A stretch of 64,000 nucleotides of DNA from positions 1 through 64,000 of the forward strand of contig NZ_OBMO01000012.1 of assembly GCF_900217905.1 (NCBI RefSeq), written 5' to 3'. The notes under the pieces are model-generated. The model worked only from the letters and a program-made list of their open reading frames with translations, was not told the origin of the DNA and did no database searches. The position numbers and the translations under genes are program-made. This document shows positions 46,404-54,470 of the stretch, piece after piece. Within the stretch, counting starts at the first letter, position 1; each line of letters starts with the position of its first letter. The stretch comes from Alloalcanivorax xenomutans. GTDB taxonomy: Bacteria; Pseudomonadota; Gammaproteobacteria; Pseudomonadales; Alcanivoracaceae.

Positions 46404-49004
46404 GTGCTAGACGCCTATCGCAAACATGTCGAAGAGCGCGCCGCCGAAGGTGTGCCGCCCAAGCCGCTGAACGAGCAGCAAGTTGCCGAACTGGTTGAAC
46501 TGCTGAAAAACCCGCCGGCCGGCGAAGAGGAGTTCATTCAGGATCTGTTCGTCAACCGCGTTCCGCCGGGCGTGGACCAGGCCGCTTACGTCAAGGCCGC
46601 GTTCCTGACCGCGATCATCAAAGGCGAAGCCAGTTCTCCCCTGATCGACCGCAAACGCGCCGTTCAACTGCTGGGCACCATGCAGGGCGGCTACAACGTC
46701 GCCACCCTGGTGGAAGCACTGGATGATGCCGAACTGGCGGAAATCGCCGCCGACGAGCTCAAGCACACCCTGCTGGTGTTCGATGCCTTCCACGACGTGG
46801 AAGACAAAATGAAAGCCGGCAACGCCAAAGCCAAGGAAGTGATCGAGTCCTGGGCCGAAGGCGAGTGGTTCACCAAGCGCCCGGACCTGGCGGAGAAAAT
46901 GTCTCTGACCGTCTTCAAGGTCACCGGTGAAACCAACACCGACGACCTGTCCCCGGCCCAGGATGCCTGGAGCCGCCCGGACATTCCGCTGCACGGCAAC
47001 GCCATGTTGAAGAATGCCCGTGAAGGCATCTTCCCGGAAAAAGACGGCGAAATCGGCCCGCTCAAGCAGATGGAAGAACTGAAGGCCAAAGGTCTGCCCG
47101 TTGCCTATGTGGGCGACGTTGTTGGTACCGGCTCCTCCCGTAAGTCCGCCACCAACTCCGTGCTGTGGCACTTCGGCGAAGACATTCCGTATGTTCCGAA
47201 CAAGCGTGCCGGCGGCGTTTGCATCGGCGGCAAGATCGCTCCGATCTTCTTCAACACCATGGAAGATTCCGGCGCCCTGCCGTTCGAATGTGATGTTTCC
47301 AAAATGGAAACCGGCGACCAGATCGACGTCTACCCCTTCGAAGGCAAGGTCGAGAAAAACGGCGAAGTGATCGCCGAATTCGAGCTGCGTTCTCAAGTGC
47401 TGCTGGACGAAGTGCGCGCCGGCGGCCGGATCAACCTGATCATCGGCCGCGGCCTGACCACCAAGGCTCGTGAAGCCCTGGGGCTGGCTCCGTCCGAACT
47501 GTTCCGCAAACCGGAACAGCCCGGCGATTCCAACAAGGGTTACACCCTGGCCCAGAAGATGGTCGGCAAGGCCTGTGGCATGGAAGGCGTTCGCGCCGGC
47601 ATGTACTGCGAGCCGAAGATGACCACCGTGGGCTCCCAGGACACCACCGGCCCGATGACCCGTGACGAGCTGAAAGACCTGGCCTGTCTGGGCTTCCAGG
47701 CGGACCTGGTGATGCAGTCCTTCTGTCATACCGCCGCGTACCCGAAACCGGTGGACGTGGAAACCCAACACACCCTGCCCGACTTCATCATGAACCGTGG
47801 CGGTGTTTCCCTGCGCCCGGGCGACGGCATTATCCACTCCTGGCTGAACCGCATGCTGCTGCCCGACACCGTGGGCACCGGCGGCGACTCCCACACCCGC
47901 TTCCCGATGGGGATTTCCTTCCCGGCCGGCTCCGGTCTGGTGGCCTTCGCCGCCGCCACCGGCGTCATGCCGCTGGATATGCCGGAATCCGTACTGGTGC
48001 GCTTCAAAGGCAAACGCCAGCCGGGCATCACCCTGCGTGACCTGGTCCACGCGATTCCGCTGCAGGCTATCAAGGAAGGTCACCTGACCGTGGAGAAAGC
48101 CGGCAAGAAGAACGTGTTCTCCGGCCGCATCCTGGAAATCGAAGGCCTGGAAGATCTCACCGTGGAACAGGCGTTTGAGCTGTCCGACGCTTCCGCCGAG
48201 CGCTCCGCCGCGGGTTGTACCATCACCCTGTCCGAGGACAGCGTGACCGAGTACCTGAAGTCCAACATCACCATGCTCAAGTGGATGATCGCCAATGGCT
48301 ACGGCGACGCCCGTACCATTGAACGCCGTATCCAGGGCATGGAAGAGTGGCTGGCCAACCCGAGCCTGATGCGTGCCGACGCCGATGCCGAGTACCACAC
48401 CGTCATCGAGATCGACATGGATCAGATCAAGGAACCGGTGCTGTGCTGCCCGAACGATCCGGACGACGCCAAGACCCTGTCCGACGTGGCCGGCGCCAAG
48501 ATCGATGAAGTGTTCATTGGTTCCTGCATGACCAACATCGGTCACTTCCGCGCCGCCGGCAAGCTGCTGCAGAAAGTGGAAAGCGGCACCATGCCGACCC
48601 GTCTGTGGATCGCGCCGCCGACCAAGATGGATCAGCGCCAGCTCACCGAAGAGGGTTACTACAACATCTTCGGCAGCGCCGGTGCCCGTACCGAAATGCC
48701 CGGCTGCTCCCTGTGCATGGGTAACCAGGCCCGGATCGCGCCGAAGTCCACCGCGGTGTCCACTTCCACCCGTAACTTCCCCAACCGTCTGGGGCAAGGC
48801 GCCGACGTCTATCTGGCGTCCGCGGAACTGGCGGCGGTGGCCTCCATTCTGGGCAAACTGCCCTCCGTGGAGGAATACATGCAATACGCCGCGGATATCG
48901 ATTCCATGTCCGGTGAGATCTACCGCTACATGAACTTCGACCAGATGGAGGAGTATCAGGAAGTAGCGGACAAGGTGAAGATTCCGGTAGCCCAGGCAGG
49001 CTGA
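46404..49004 (+). CDS. acnB: Bifunctional aconitate hydratase 2 / 2-methylisocitrate dehydratase
   Basis: AcnB is the main TCA-cycle aconitase. The 866-aa protein has the AcnB order (N-terminal HEAT-like domain, swivel, then catalytic domains) and cluster ligands Cys708 ([14 protein letters not shown]), Cys768 and Cys771 (GCSLCMGNQ). The frame opens at 46299, but the family N-terminus [16 protein letters not shown] begins at GTG 46404 with GAGGG upstream. AcnB also rehydrates 2-methylaconitate, so it links functionally to the acnD/prpF pathway at the left end. It is flanked by its own promoter and terminator. Confidence 0.97.
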   Translation: MLDAYRKHVEERAAEGVPPKPLNEQQVAELVELLKNPPAGEEEFIQDLFVNRVPPGVDQAAYVKAAFLTAIIKGEASSPLIDRKRAVQLLGTMQGGYNVATLVEALDDAELAEIAADELKHTLLVFDAFHDVEDKMKAGNAKAKEVIESWAEGEWFTKRPDLAEKMSLTVFKVTGETNTDDLSPAQDAWSRPDIPLHGNAMLKNAREGIFPEKDGEIGPLKQMEELKAKGLPVAYVGDVVGTGSSRKSATNSVLWHFGEDIPYVPNKRAGGVCIGGKIAPIFFNTMEDSGALPFECDVSKMETGDQIDVYPFEGKVEKNGEVIAEFELRSQVLLDEVRAGGRINLIIGRGLTTKAREALGLAPSELFRKPEQPGDSNKGYTLAQKMVGKACGMEGVRAGMYCEPKMTTVGSQDTTGPMTRDELKDLACLGFQADLVMQSFCHTAAYPKPVDVETQHTLPDFIMNRGGVSLRPGDGIIHSWLNRMLLPDTVGTGGDSHTRFPMGISFPAGSGLVAFAAATGVMPLDMPESVLVRFKGKRQPGITLRDLVHAIPLQAIKEGHLTVEKAGKKNVFSGRILEIEGLEDLTVEQAFELSDASAERSAAGCTITLSEDSVTEYLKSNITMLKWMIANGYGDARTIERRIQGMEEWLANPSLMRADADAEYHTVIEIDMDQIKEPVLCCPNDPDDAKTLSDVAGAKIDEVFIGSCMTNIGHFRAAGKLLQKVESGTMPTRLWIAPPTKMDQRQLTEEGYYNIFGSAGARTEMPGCSLCMGNQARIAPKSTAVSTSTRNFPNRLGQGADVYLASAELAAVASILGKLPSVEEYMQYAADIDSMSGEIYRYMNFDQMEEYQEVADKVKIPVAQAG

Positions 49005-49023
49005 TGGAAGCGCTTCGCTGTTG

Positions 49024-49054
49024 AAAAAAGCCCGGCCCCGCGCCGGGCTTTTTT
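49024..49054 (+). terminator. Terminator of acnB
   Basis: AAAAAAGCCCGGC (49024-49036) and GCCGGGCTTTTTT (49042-49054) form a GC stem flanked by A- and T-runs, about 20 bp after the stop. Confidence 0.92.
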
Positions 49055-49158
49055 ATGGCCGCCATACAAACCCGCATCCGCCAAATGGAGCCCTCACCTT
49101 CAACCGGGTATGATGATTTTTTTGTGACCTTTTGAACGCTTGCGCCAGGAGCTTTTTC

Positions 49159-50541
49159 TTGCCTGACAGTACATCGGGTCAACACCGTCCGGACCAGGAC
49201 GGTCTGCCCATGGAGCAACGACGCTGGGCCATGTTCGCTATCGTGGTAAGCGTCGGCCTGGCGGTGTTGGACAGCAACATCGTCAACGTGGCGCTACCCA
49301 CCATTGCCGGGGATCTGGAGATCAGTCCGTCGCAATCGGTGTGGATCGTGAATGCCTATCTGCTCGCCGTGGCCACCACCTTGCTGCCGCTGTCGTCGCT
49401 GGGCGACATCGTCGGTTATCGCCGCGTCTATCAGACCGGGCTGGCGGTGTTCACCATCGCGTCCCTGGTGTGCACTCTCGCGGACTCCCTGGTAACACTC
49501 ACCGCCGCCCGTTTTTTTCAGGGACTGGGTGCCGCCGGGGTCATGAGCGTCAACGCTGCCCTTGTGCGCTTTATCTATCCGTCACGCTTATTGGGCCGGG
49601 GCATCGGCCTGATCGCCATGGTGGTGGCCCTATCCTCGGCGGTCGGCCCCACCGTGGCGTCCGGCATTCTGTCAGTGGGATCCTGGTCCTGGCTGTTCGC
49701 GGTGAACATCCCCCTGGGCTGTCTGGCCTTCGTGCTGGCCCGCCACAATCTGCCCGAGACCGGCCAGGCTCCACGCCGCTTTGACTGGGGCAGCGCGCTC
49801 CTCAATGCACTGGGCATCGGCTTGCTGGTCATGGCGGTGGACAGTCTTGCCCATGGCATGGGCGGTACCGTGGCGGCGCTGGCACTGGCCGCCTCGCTGG
49901 TGGTGATCGCGCTGTTGGTACGCCGGCAGCTGTCCCAATCGTCGCCGCTGTTGCCGGTGGATCTGCTACGTATTCCGCCGTTCGCCCTGGCCATCGGCAC
50001 CTCGTTTTGCGCCTTCACCAGTCAGATGGCCGCGTTTATCGCTCTGCCCTTTTATCTGCATGACATTCTCGGCTACAGCGCGGTGGAAACCGGGCTGCTG
50101 ATGACACCTTGGCCCGCGGCGGTGGCGGTCACCGCCCCCATCGCCGGGCGATTGGCGGATCGTTATCCCATCGGCGTGTTGTGTTCCCTCGGGCTGCTGC
50201 TGAAAATGACCGGATTACTATTACTTGCCGCGCTACCGGAACAACCGTCATTGCCAGCGCTGCTGGGATCCATGGCACTGTGCGGCATCGGTTTCGGGCT
50301 GTTTCAGGCGCCCAACAATCGCGCCATGATCGGGTCGGCGCCAAGAGAGCGTAGCGGTGGCGCCGGCGGCATGCAGGGCACCACCCGGCTGATTGGACAG
50401 ACCCTGGGCGCGGCGCTCACTGCCCTGGTGTTCGGACAGTTGACCAACGGCATCACCCCGGCGTTGATCATGGCCGCCACCTTTGCCGCCTGCGCCGCGG
50501 CAATCAGTCTGTTACGGATCCGCTCCACACCCCGGCTATAA
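49159..50541 (+). CDS. EmrB/QacA-type MFS drug exporter
   Basis: The 460-aa protein has about 14 spans and the DHA2 signature LDSNIVNVALPTIAGDLEISPSQSVWIVNAYLL at its first span and loop, followed by LSSLGDIVGYRRVYQTGL. ATG 49132 has no ribosome site. AGGAG lies 7 nt before a TTG at 49159, which is preferred, with ATG 49210 as another option. Its end overlaps the convergent TetR gene by 6 bp. A drug or metabolite efflux role is inferred from family; no membrane-fusion partner is adjacent. Confidence 0.88.
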   Translation: MPDSTSGQHRPDQDGLPMEQRRWAMFAIVVSVGLAVLDSNIVNVALPTIAGDLEISPSQSVWIVNAYLLAVATTLLPLSSLGDIVGYRRVYQTGLAVFTIASLVCTLADSLVTLTAARFFQGLGAAGVMSVNAALVRFIYPSRLLGRGIGLIAMVVALSSAVGPTVASGILSVGSWSWLFAVNIPLGCLAFVLARHNLPETGQAPRRFDWGSALLNALGIGLLVMAVDSLAHGMGGTVAALALAASLVVIALLVRRQLSQSSPLLPVDLLRIPPFALAIGTSFCAFTSQMAAFIALPFYLHDILGYSAVETGLLMTPWPAAVAVTAPIAGRLADRYPIGVLCSLGLLLKMTGLLLLAALPEQPSLPALLGSMALCGIGFGLFQAPNNRAMIGSAPRERSGGAGGMQGTTRLIGQTLGAALTALVFGQLTNGITPALIMAATFAACAAAISLLRIRSTPRL

Positions 50542-51126
50542 GCTGCCTCGGGCAGCCAACGCGCTCCAGGTCACGGTCACCAGTTCGCGCAGATGCGTGG
50601 TTGGCGCGGCGGCGCTCTCCGACGCCAACCAGGCCCGGCACAGCAGCTGGGCCGGCCCCAACAAGGTGGCCACCACCACCTCCGGGGACACCGGTTTGAG
50701 TGTGCCCTCCGCCACATGTCGCCGCACCCAGGCGGACACCGTCGACATCAATTTGGTATTGGCCTGTTCCACCTGACGGGCCAGATCCTCGCCCCATCCC
50801 GTGTAGCCGCGCTCGGACAGGAATCGCGCCCAGTCCCGGTTTCCCTCGGTCCATTCCAGGTGGTAACGCAGCAACGCCGCGACGACGTCACGAGCGCCAC
50901 CGCCTTGCTCCAACTGTGCCGCCAAGCCGCCCTGATAGTCCCGGATCCCCTCCAGATAAACCGCCTCGCACAGGCTCTGCTTGTTGGCGAAGAAGTGAAA
51001 CAAGCTGCCATTGCTCACCTCGGCCCGCTCACGAATTGCCTGCATGGTGGCGCTGGCCACGCCCTTTTCCACGAAAGTGGTCAGCGCGGCGACGATGATC
51101 TTGTCACGTGTGTCCGAACTCGGCAT
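50536..51126 (-). CDS. TetR-family regulator beside thioesterase gene
   Basis: The 196-aa protein has a TetR DNA-binding domain (ALTTFVEKGVASATMQAIRERAEVSNGSLFHFFANKQSL) and an all-helical ligand domain. An upstream ATG at 51165 adds 13 unlikely residues; GAGGG precedes the ATG at 51126. It diverges from the PaaI-like thioesterase gene, and the gap contains a long palindrome, so it probably controls itself and that gene. It converges on the EmrB-type exporter with a 6-bp overlap of coding ends, so antisense interference is possible. Confidence 0.9.
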   Translation of the reverse strand: MPSSDTRDKIIVAALTTFVEKGVASATMQAIRERAEVSNGSLFHFFANKQSLCEAVYLEGIRDYQGGLAAQLEQGGGARDVVAALLRYHLEWTEGNRDWARFLSERGYTGWGEDLARQVEQANTKLMSTVSAWVRRHVAEGTLKPVSPEVVVATLLGPAQLLCRAWLASESAAAPTTHLRELVTVTWSALAARGSL

Positions 51127-51207
51127 TCCCGGCCCTCGAGTGGGGGAGTGGAAAGTGGAGAGCAAAGCACCCTAATGCGATTCGCCACAAGGCACAACCT
51201 GTGTGGA

Positions 51208-51236
51208 TTGACGCTAATAGAGTATACCTCTAGAGT
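51208..51236 (+). promoter_or_regulatory. Probable promoter of the thioesterase gene
   Basis: TTGACG (51208-51213) and TAGAGT (51231-51236) are 17 bp apart. The palindromic operator covers the spacer and the -10, so repression by occlusion is expected. Confidence 0.5.
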
Positions 51237-51248
51237 AATACTCCATTA
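51215..51248. promoter_or_regulatory. TetR operator between regulator and thioesterase
   Basis: The 34-bp dyad is centred at 51231/51232. Outer TAAT/ATTA, then GAGTAT (51220-51225)/ATACTC (51238-51243) and the inner palindrome CTCTAGAG (51228-51235) are all symmetric; only a few positions break the symmetry. Confidence 0.82.
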
Positions 51249-51293
51249 ACGGTATCGCTATTCCGGTGATGCCCCGAACCCGGGAGACTCTCC

Positions 51294-51713
51294 ATGCACG
51301 CCTCTTTGCAGCAGGCCCGGCAGGTCCTGGCCGAGCAAGCCTTCAGCGCCCTGTTGGGGACGGAATTACTGGACTATCAGCGGGGAAAAGCGACTCTGCG
51401 CCTGAAGGTGAAGGACGATCTGCGCCAGCAATACGGCTTCGTCCACGGCGGCGTCCTGAGCTATCTGGCCGATAACGCGCTGGCGTTCGCCGGTGGCACG
51501 GTTCTGGAGCCGCTGGTATTTTCCTCGGAATTCAAGATCAACTACTTGCGCCCCGCCGGCGGCGACACCCTGCTGGCGGAGGCCACGGTGATTCATGCCG
51601 GCCGTAATCAGGCCGTGGTCCGTTGCGACATTTACGATTGCCGTGAGGAGCAGCGCAAACTCTGCGTGGCGGCCCAGGGCACCATCGTCCGCAGTCCGCC
51701 TCCATCGAACTGA
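51294..51713 (+). CDS. PaaI-family hotdog thioesterase
   Basis: The 139-aa protein has the hotdog-fold thioesterase motif GFVHGGVLSYLADNALAFAG, with the HGG and the Asp six or more residues later, and the second strand set FKINYLRPAGGDTLLAEATV. Such enzymes hydrolyse acyl-CoA or aryl-CoA esters in the cytosol. The natural substrate cannot be read from sequence. It is probably a single-gene unit under the divergent TetR regulator; tag converges from the right 20 bp after its stop. Confidence 0.88.
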   Translation: MHASLQQARQVLAEQAFSALLGTELLDYQRGKATLRLKVKDDLRQQYGFVHGGVLSYLADNALAFAGGTVLEPLVFSSEFKINYLRPAGGDTLLAEATVIHAGRNQAVVRCDIYDCREEQRKLCVAAQGTIVRSPPPSN

Positions 51714-51733
51714 GCGGCCGGCCGCGCCTCGTT

Positions 51734-52345
51734 TTACCCGCGCGGACGGATGAACTTTTCACGCGCCCGCGCTACTTCCTCTCTCATGACACAACCGTGG
51801 GCGTGATCATTGACCAGCCCCATTGATTGCATGAAGGCGTACATCGTGGTCGGCCCAACGAACTTCCATCCGCGTTTCTTCAGCGCCTTGGAAAGCGCCG
51901 TAGACTCCGGAGAGATGGAGACGGTCTGGGGCGCCGGCAGGCCCGCCTCATCCGGTTCATAGCGCCAGAGAAACGCCGCCAAGGTCCCTTCTTGTTCCAC
52001 CATGTCCCGGGCCCGTCGGGCGTTGTTGATCACCGCCTCGATCTTGCCACGGTGGCGGATAATACCCGGGTCCTCCAGCAGCCGCGCCACGTCCCGGTCG
52101 CCGAAGCGGGCAATCCTGTTGAAGTCAAAGTGGCGGAAGACTTCACGGAAACGGGGCCGCTTGTTCAGAATGGTTCGCCAACTGAGCCCGGACTGAAACC
52201 CTTCCAGGCAGAGTTTTTCGAATAGCCGGTGATCATCGTCCACCGGAAAGCCCCACTCATTGTCGTGATAATGCAAAAACTCTGGCGCCGCCTGGCACCA
52301 GCGACAGCGAGTTTGGCCGTCGGCGCCAACCATGGTATCCGTCAT
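51734..52345 (-). CDS. tag: DNA-3-methyladenine glycosylase I
   Basis: Tag removes 3-methyladenine from alkylated DNA. The 203-aa protein has the zinc-binding ends typical of Tag: CRWCQAAPEFLHYHDNEWG near the N-terminus and NDHAHGCVM near the C-terminus. The catalytic-pocket segment GFQSGLSWRTILNKRPRFREVF and the HhH-like FGDRDVARLLEDPGIIRHRGKIEA are present. AAGGAG lies 6 nt before the ATG at 52345. It is 18 bp downstream of the YciI gene and appears to be the last gene of a tetR-yciI-tag operon. Confidence 0.95.
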   Translation of the reverse strand: MTDTMVGADGQTRCRWCQAAPEFLHYHDNEWGFPVDDDHRLFEKLCLEGFQSGLSWRTILNKRPRFREVFRHFDFNRIARFGDRDVARLLEDPGIIRHRGKIEAVINNARRARDMVEQEGTLAAFLWRYEPDEAGLPAPQTVSISPESTALSKALKKRGWKFVGPTTMYAFMQSMGLVNDHAHGCVMREEVARAREKFIRPRG

Positions 52346-52363
52346 CACCTGCTCCTTGTACGA

Positions 52364-52666
52364 TCAAATGGCCGCGGCGTCATCGGCCAGAAACCGCAAA
52401 CGCGGATCCGCTCGGCCCGGCTCGATCTCAATGATCTCGGCGCTGACCACGCCTTCCTGGACGAAAGGGTCTTCACCAACTCGCTCCTTCAGGTCGGACA
52501 TCGATACACCGCGGGCCATCAACGCGCCACCCGTGCCGCCGGGCAAACTACCCACCAGTACAAACACACCGGCGGCGAAACCCTGTTCGATCCAGTCCTT
52601 GTGCGCCGCCATCAAGCGGCCAGCCTCGGCTTTGTCACCGGTGAACTTCAATAACACGATAAACAT
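52364..52666 (-). CDS. YciI-family protein
   Basis: The 100-aa protein has the YciI ferredoxin-like fold features: MFIVLLKFTGDKAEAGRLMAAHKDWIEQG at the start (with the conserved His) and a Gly-rich strand, followed by DLKERVGEDPFVQEGVVSAEIIEIEP with the conserved DPF. Members are small cytosolic enzymes of mostly unknown activity. GAGGGGGAAG precedes the ATG at 52666. It lies 40 bp after the TetR gene and 18 bp before tag. Confidence 0.88.
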   Translation of the reverse strand: MFIVLLKFTGDKAEAGRLMAAHKDWIEQGFAAGVFVLVGSLPGGTGGALMARGVSMSDLKERVGEDPFVQEGVVSAEIIEIEPGRADPRLRFLADDAAAI

Positions 52667-52706
52667 GGGTGCTTCCCCCTCTTTCCAGGATTCCCAGCTG
52701 TTGTCC

Positions 52707-53279
52707 TCACGCCGCTTCGGCGCAGTTTTCAAGCCATTGTTCCAGGTGCGCCACTTCCTCGCGGATAAAGCGCTCATCGTGAAAGGCATTGGCCAGGGTG
52801 GCCACACCCTGGCTCCAGGCCAGAACATGCAAGGCGAAACGATCCGCGTTCCTGCTGCAGCCGAGTTGTGAAAATTGATGCCGCAACCAGTCGCGAAACA
52901 AAGTGAACAGACGATTGGCCTCCGCCCGTGAAGGATGGTCGAGTTTGGCCAATTCCGAACACAACGTTCCCACCGGGCAACCGTGCTGCATGATTCGGGT
53001 GCGATTGGCGATCAGGATGTGGATGAAACTGCGGATACGGGCTCGCGGTGAATCCCCCCGCGCGTGCCACTGATCCAGCATCACCTGAGTCTTGCCGAGA
53101 CGCGCCTGGATCACCGCGTCAAGAATGTCGTCTTTGGTTTTGAAGTGATAATAGAAATTGCCCCGGGAAATGTTCACCGCCTCGGCAATGTCGGAAAACG
53201 AAGTCCGCTCGAATCCCTTGCGGTAAAACAGCTCATCCGCCTCCGCGACAATACGCTCCCGCGTGCTGACCTTTGCCAT
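52707..53279 (-). CDS. TetR-family regulator of yciI-tag operon
   Basis: The roughly 190-aa protein has a TetR DNA-binding domain (ADELFYRKGFERTSFSDIAEAVNISRGNFYYHFKTKDDIL). Its ligand region includes GCPVGTLCSELAKLD, a pattern seen in the TetR_C subgroup near aldehyde or quinone-stress genes. ATG at 53279 is used; GTG 53288 is an alternative. Two similar palindromes overlap its promoter, so it should repress itself and the downstream yciI-tag genes. The combination with a DNA-alkylation repair enzyme suggests a reactive small molecule as signal, which is inference. Confidence 0.9.
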   Translation of the reverse strand: MAKVSTRERIVAEADELFYRKGFERTSFSDIAEAVNISRGNFYYHFKTKDDILDAVIQARLGKTQVMLDQWHARGDSPRARIRSFIHILIANRTRIMQHGCPVGTLCSELAKLDHPSRAEANRLFTLFRDWLRHQFSQLGCSRNADRFALHVLAWSQGVATLANAFHDERFIREEVAHLEQWLENCAEAA

Positions 53280-53315
53280 GAACGCCACCCTGTCCGGCCG
53301 TTATTAACCTTGCAA

Positions 53316-53331
53316 TAGGACGCTTGCCCTA
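53316..53331. promoter_or_regulatory. TetR operator site 1
   Basis: TAGGACGCTTGCCCTA shares TAGGAC-N6-CCTA with site 2, whose centre is 27 bp away. It lies just downstream of the predicted transcript start. Confidence 0.65.
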
Positions 53332-53338
53332 AAAAGCC

Positions 53339-53367
53339 AAACTAGGACATGCATCCTATTTTGTCAA
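53339..53367 (-). promoter_or_regulatory. Promoter of tetR-yciI-tag
   Basis: On the minus strand a perfect TTGACA (53362-53367) is followed after 17 bp by TAGTTT (53339-53344). Operator site 2 lies between them. Confidence 0.72.
53343..53358. promoter_or_regulatory. TetR operator site 2
   Basis: TAGGACATGCATCCTA lies within the promoter spacer, with TAGGA/TCCTA arms. Occupancy would block RNA polymerase. Confidence 0.7.
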
Positions 53368-53409
53368 CTGGCGGTGATAGTGGCGAAAAATCTCTCTCCT
53401 GGAAATCGT

Positions 53410-54342
53410 TCAGCGCCAGGGCGAGCTGTCCCGTTTTCCCAGCAGTTGCCAGACCCTCGCCGCGGCGTCGGACAATGGATGAGAGCGTAGCCGGCAGGCA
53501 CTGACATCGACCCGCACTCCGGTATCCAAAGGCAGTGTCAGCAGATGTCCCGAGGCGATATCCGCCTCGATCAGCAAATCCGGCGCCACCGTGATCGCCT
53601 GTCCGGCCCGGCACAACGCCAGACAGGAACTGATCGCCGCCATCTGATACTCGGCACCCTTGCGCTGCTCCAGCAAGGCCTGGAACCAGGGTGACAGCCT
53701 TTGCCGATACTCCATGGGCACAATCGGCAATGCCCATGGCATCCGTGCCATGAATGCCCGGGCAGCGGCAGGATCCTCTCCGACCGGTTCTTTCTCCCCG
53801 CGGACCCAGGCCGCCGGCGCCACCACCCGCAGCGGCAAATGACGCAACGGCTGAACCACGGTATCGGCCTGATCCGCCAGGGTTTCCAATTGCGGGCGGT
53901 CATAGACCAGAAAGTCGTACCGGTAGGCGTACAGCCCCTCCTGCAGGGCATCAAACTGATCCGCGTGCAGATCCAGCCGGATCCCGCTGCCCTCGCGCCG
54001 TAACGGTCCGGCCAGGCTCTGGCCGAGAATATCCGGCGCGAAAGGTCCGCAGCCGATCCGCACCAGGCCGCTGCGCCCTTCGTGGAAACGGGCCACCAGC
54101 AGGTCCAGCCCGGCCACTTCGTCGAGCACCCTGCCCGCCTGCTTGTACAACGCCCGGGCCAGGTCGGTGGGGCGCAGGGAGCGCGTGTGTCGTTGGAACA
54201 GAGCACCGCCGAGACGCGCTTCCAGCTTACCGAGACTGTGGCTCAGGGCCGGTTGTGACATCCCCAGGGCACGCGCCGCCGCCGACAGGCTGTCGTGCTC
54301 GTACACCGCCCGGAATTGAACCAGCTGCTGCAGGGGCCACAT
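53410..54342 (-). CDS. LysR-family regulator of the sulfatase gene
   Basis: The 310-aa protein has the LysR winged helix (FRAVYEHDSLSAAARALGMSQPALSHSLGKLEARLGGALFQR) and a type 2 periplasmic-binding-like ligand domain. AGGAG lies 7 nt before the ATG at 54342, which overrides an ATG at 54381. It is divergent from the sulfatase gene with a T-N11-A box in the 128-bp gap, so it likely activates the sulfatase in response to a substrate or product. Confidence 0.9.
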   Translation of the reverse strand: MWPLQQLVQFRAVYEHDSLSAAARALGMSQPALSHSLGKLEARLGGALFQRHTRSLRPTDLARALYKQAGRVLDEVAGLDLLVARFHEGRSGLVRIGCGPFAPDILGQSLAGPLRREGSGIRLDLHADQFDALQEGLYAYRYDFLVYDRPQLETLADQADTVVQPLRHLPLRVVAPAAWVRGEKEPVGEDPAAARAFMARMPWALPIVPMEYRQRLSPWFQALLEQRKGAEYQMAAISSCLALCRAGQAITVAPDLLIEADIASGHLLTLPLDTGVRVDVSACRLRSHPLSDAAARVWQLLGKRDSSPWR

Positions 54343-54383
54343 CGGCGCTCTCCTTGTTGTCATCCGGCCATCTTGGAACATTC

Positions 54384-54406
54384 ATAAATAACAAGAATGG
54401 ATTTAT
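54384..54406. promoter_or_regulatory. LysR box
   Basis: ATAAAT (54384-54389) and ATTTAT (54401-54406) are perfect inverted arms separated by 11 bp, the classic T-N11-A layout, placed between the divergent lysR and sulfatase genes. Confidence 0.7.
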
Positions 54407-54470
54407 TCACCCTGTTTATCAATGATCCCGGCATACTCCGGTCATCCAATAACCAATAGCAGGGCACATC

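Noticed and set aside
46407-48884. 825-aa open frame opposite acnB
   Set aside because: Same reason: acnB is conserved along its whole length and the opposite frame shows no recognisable domain.
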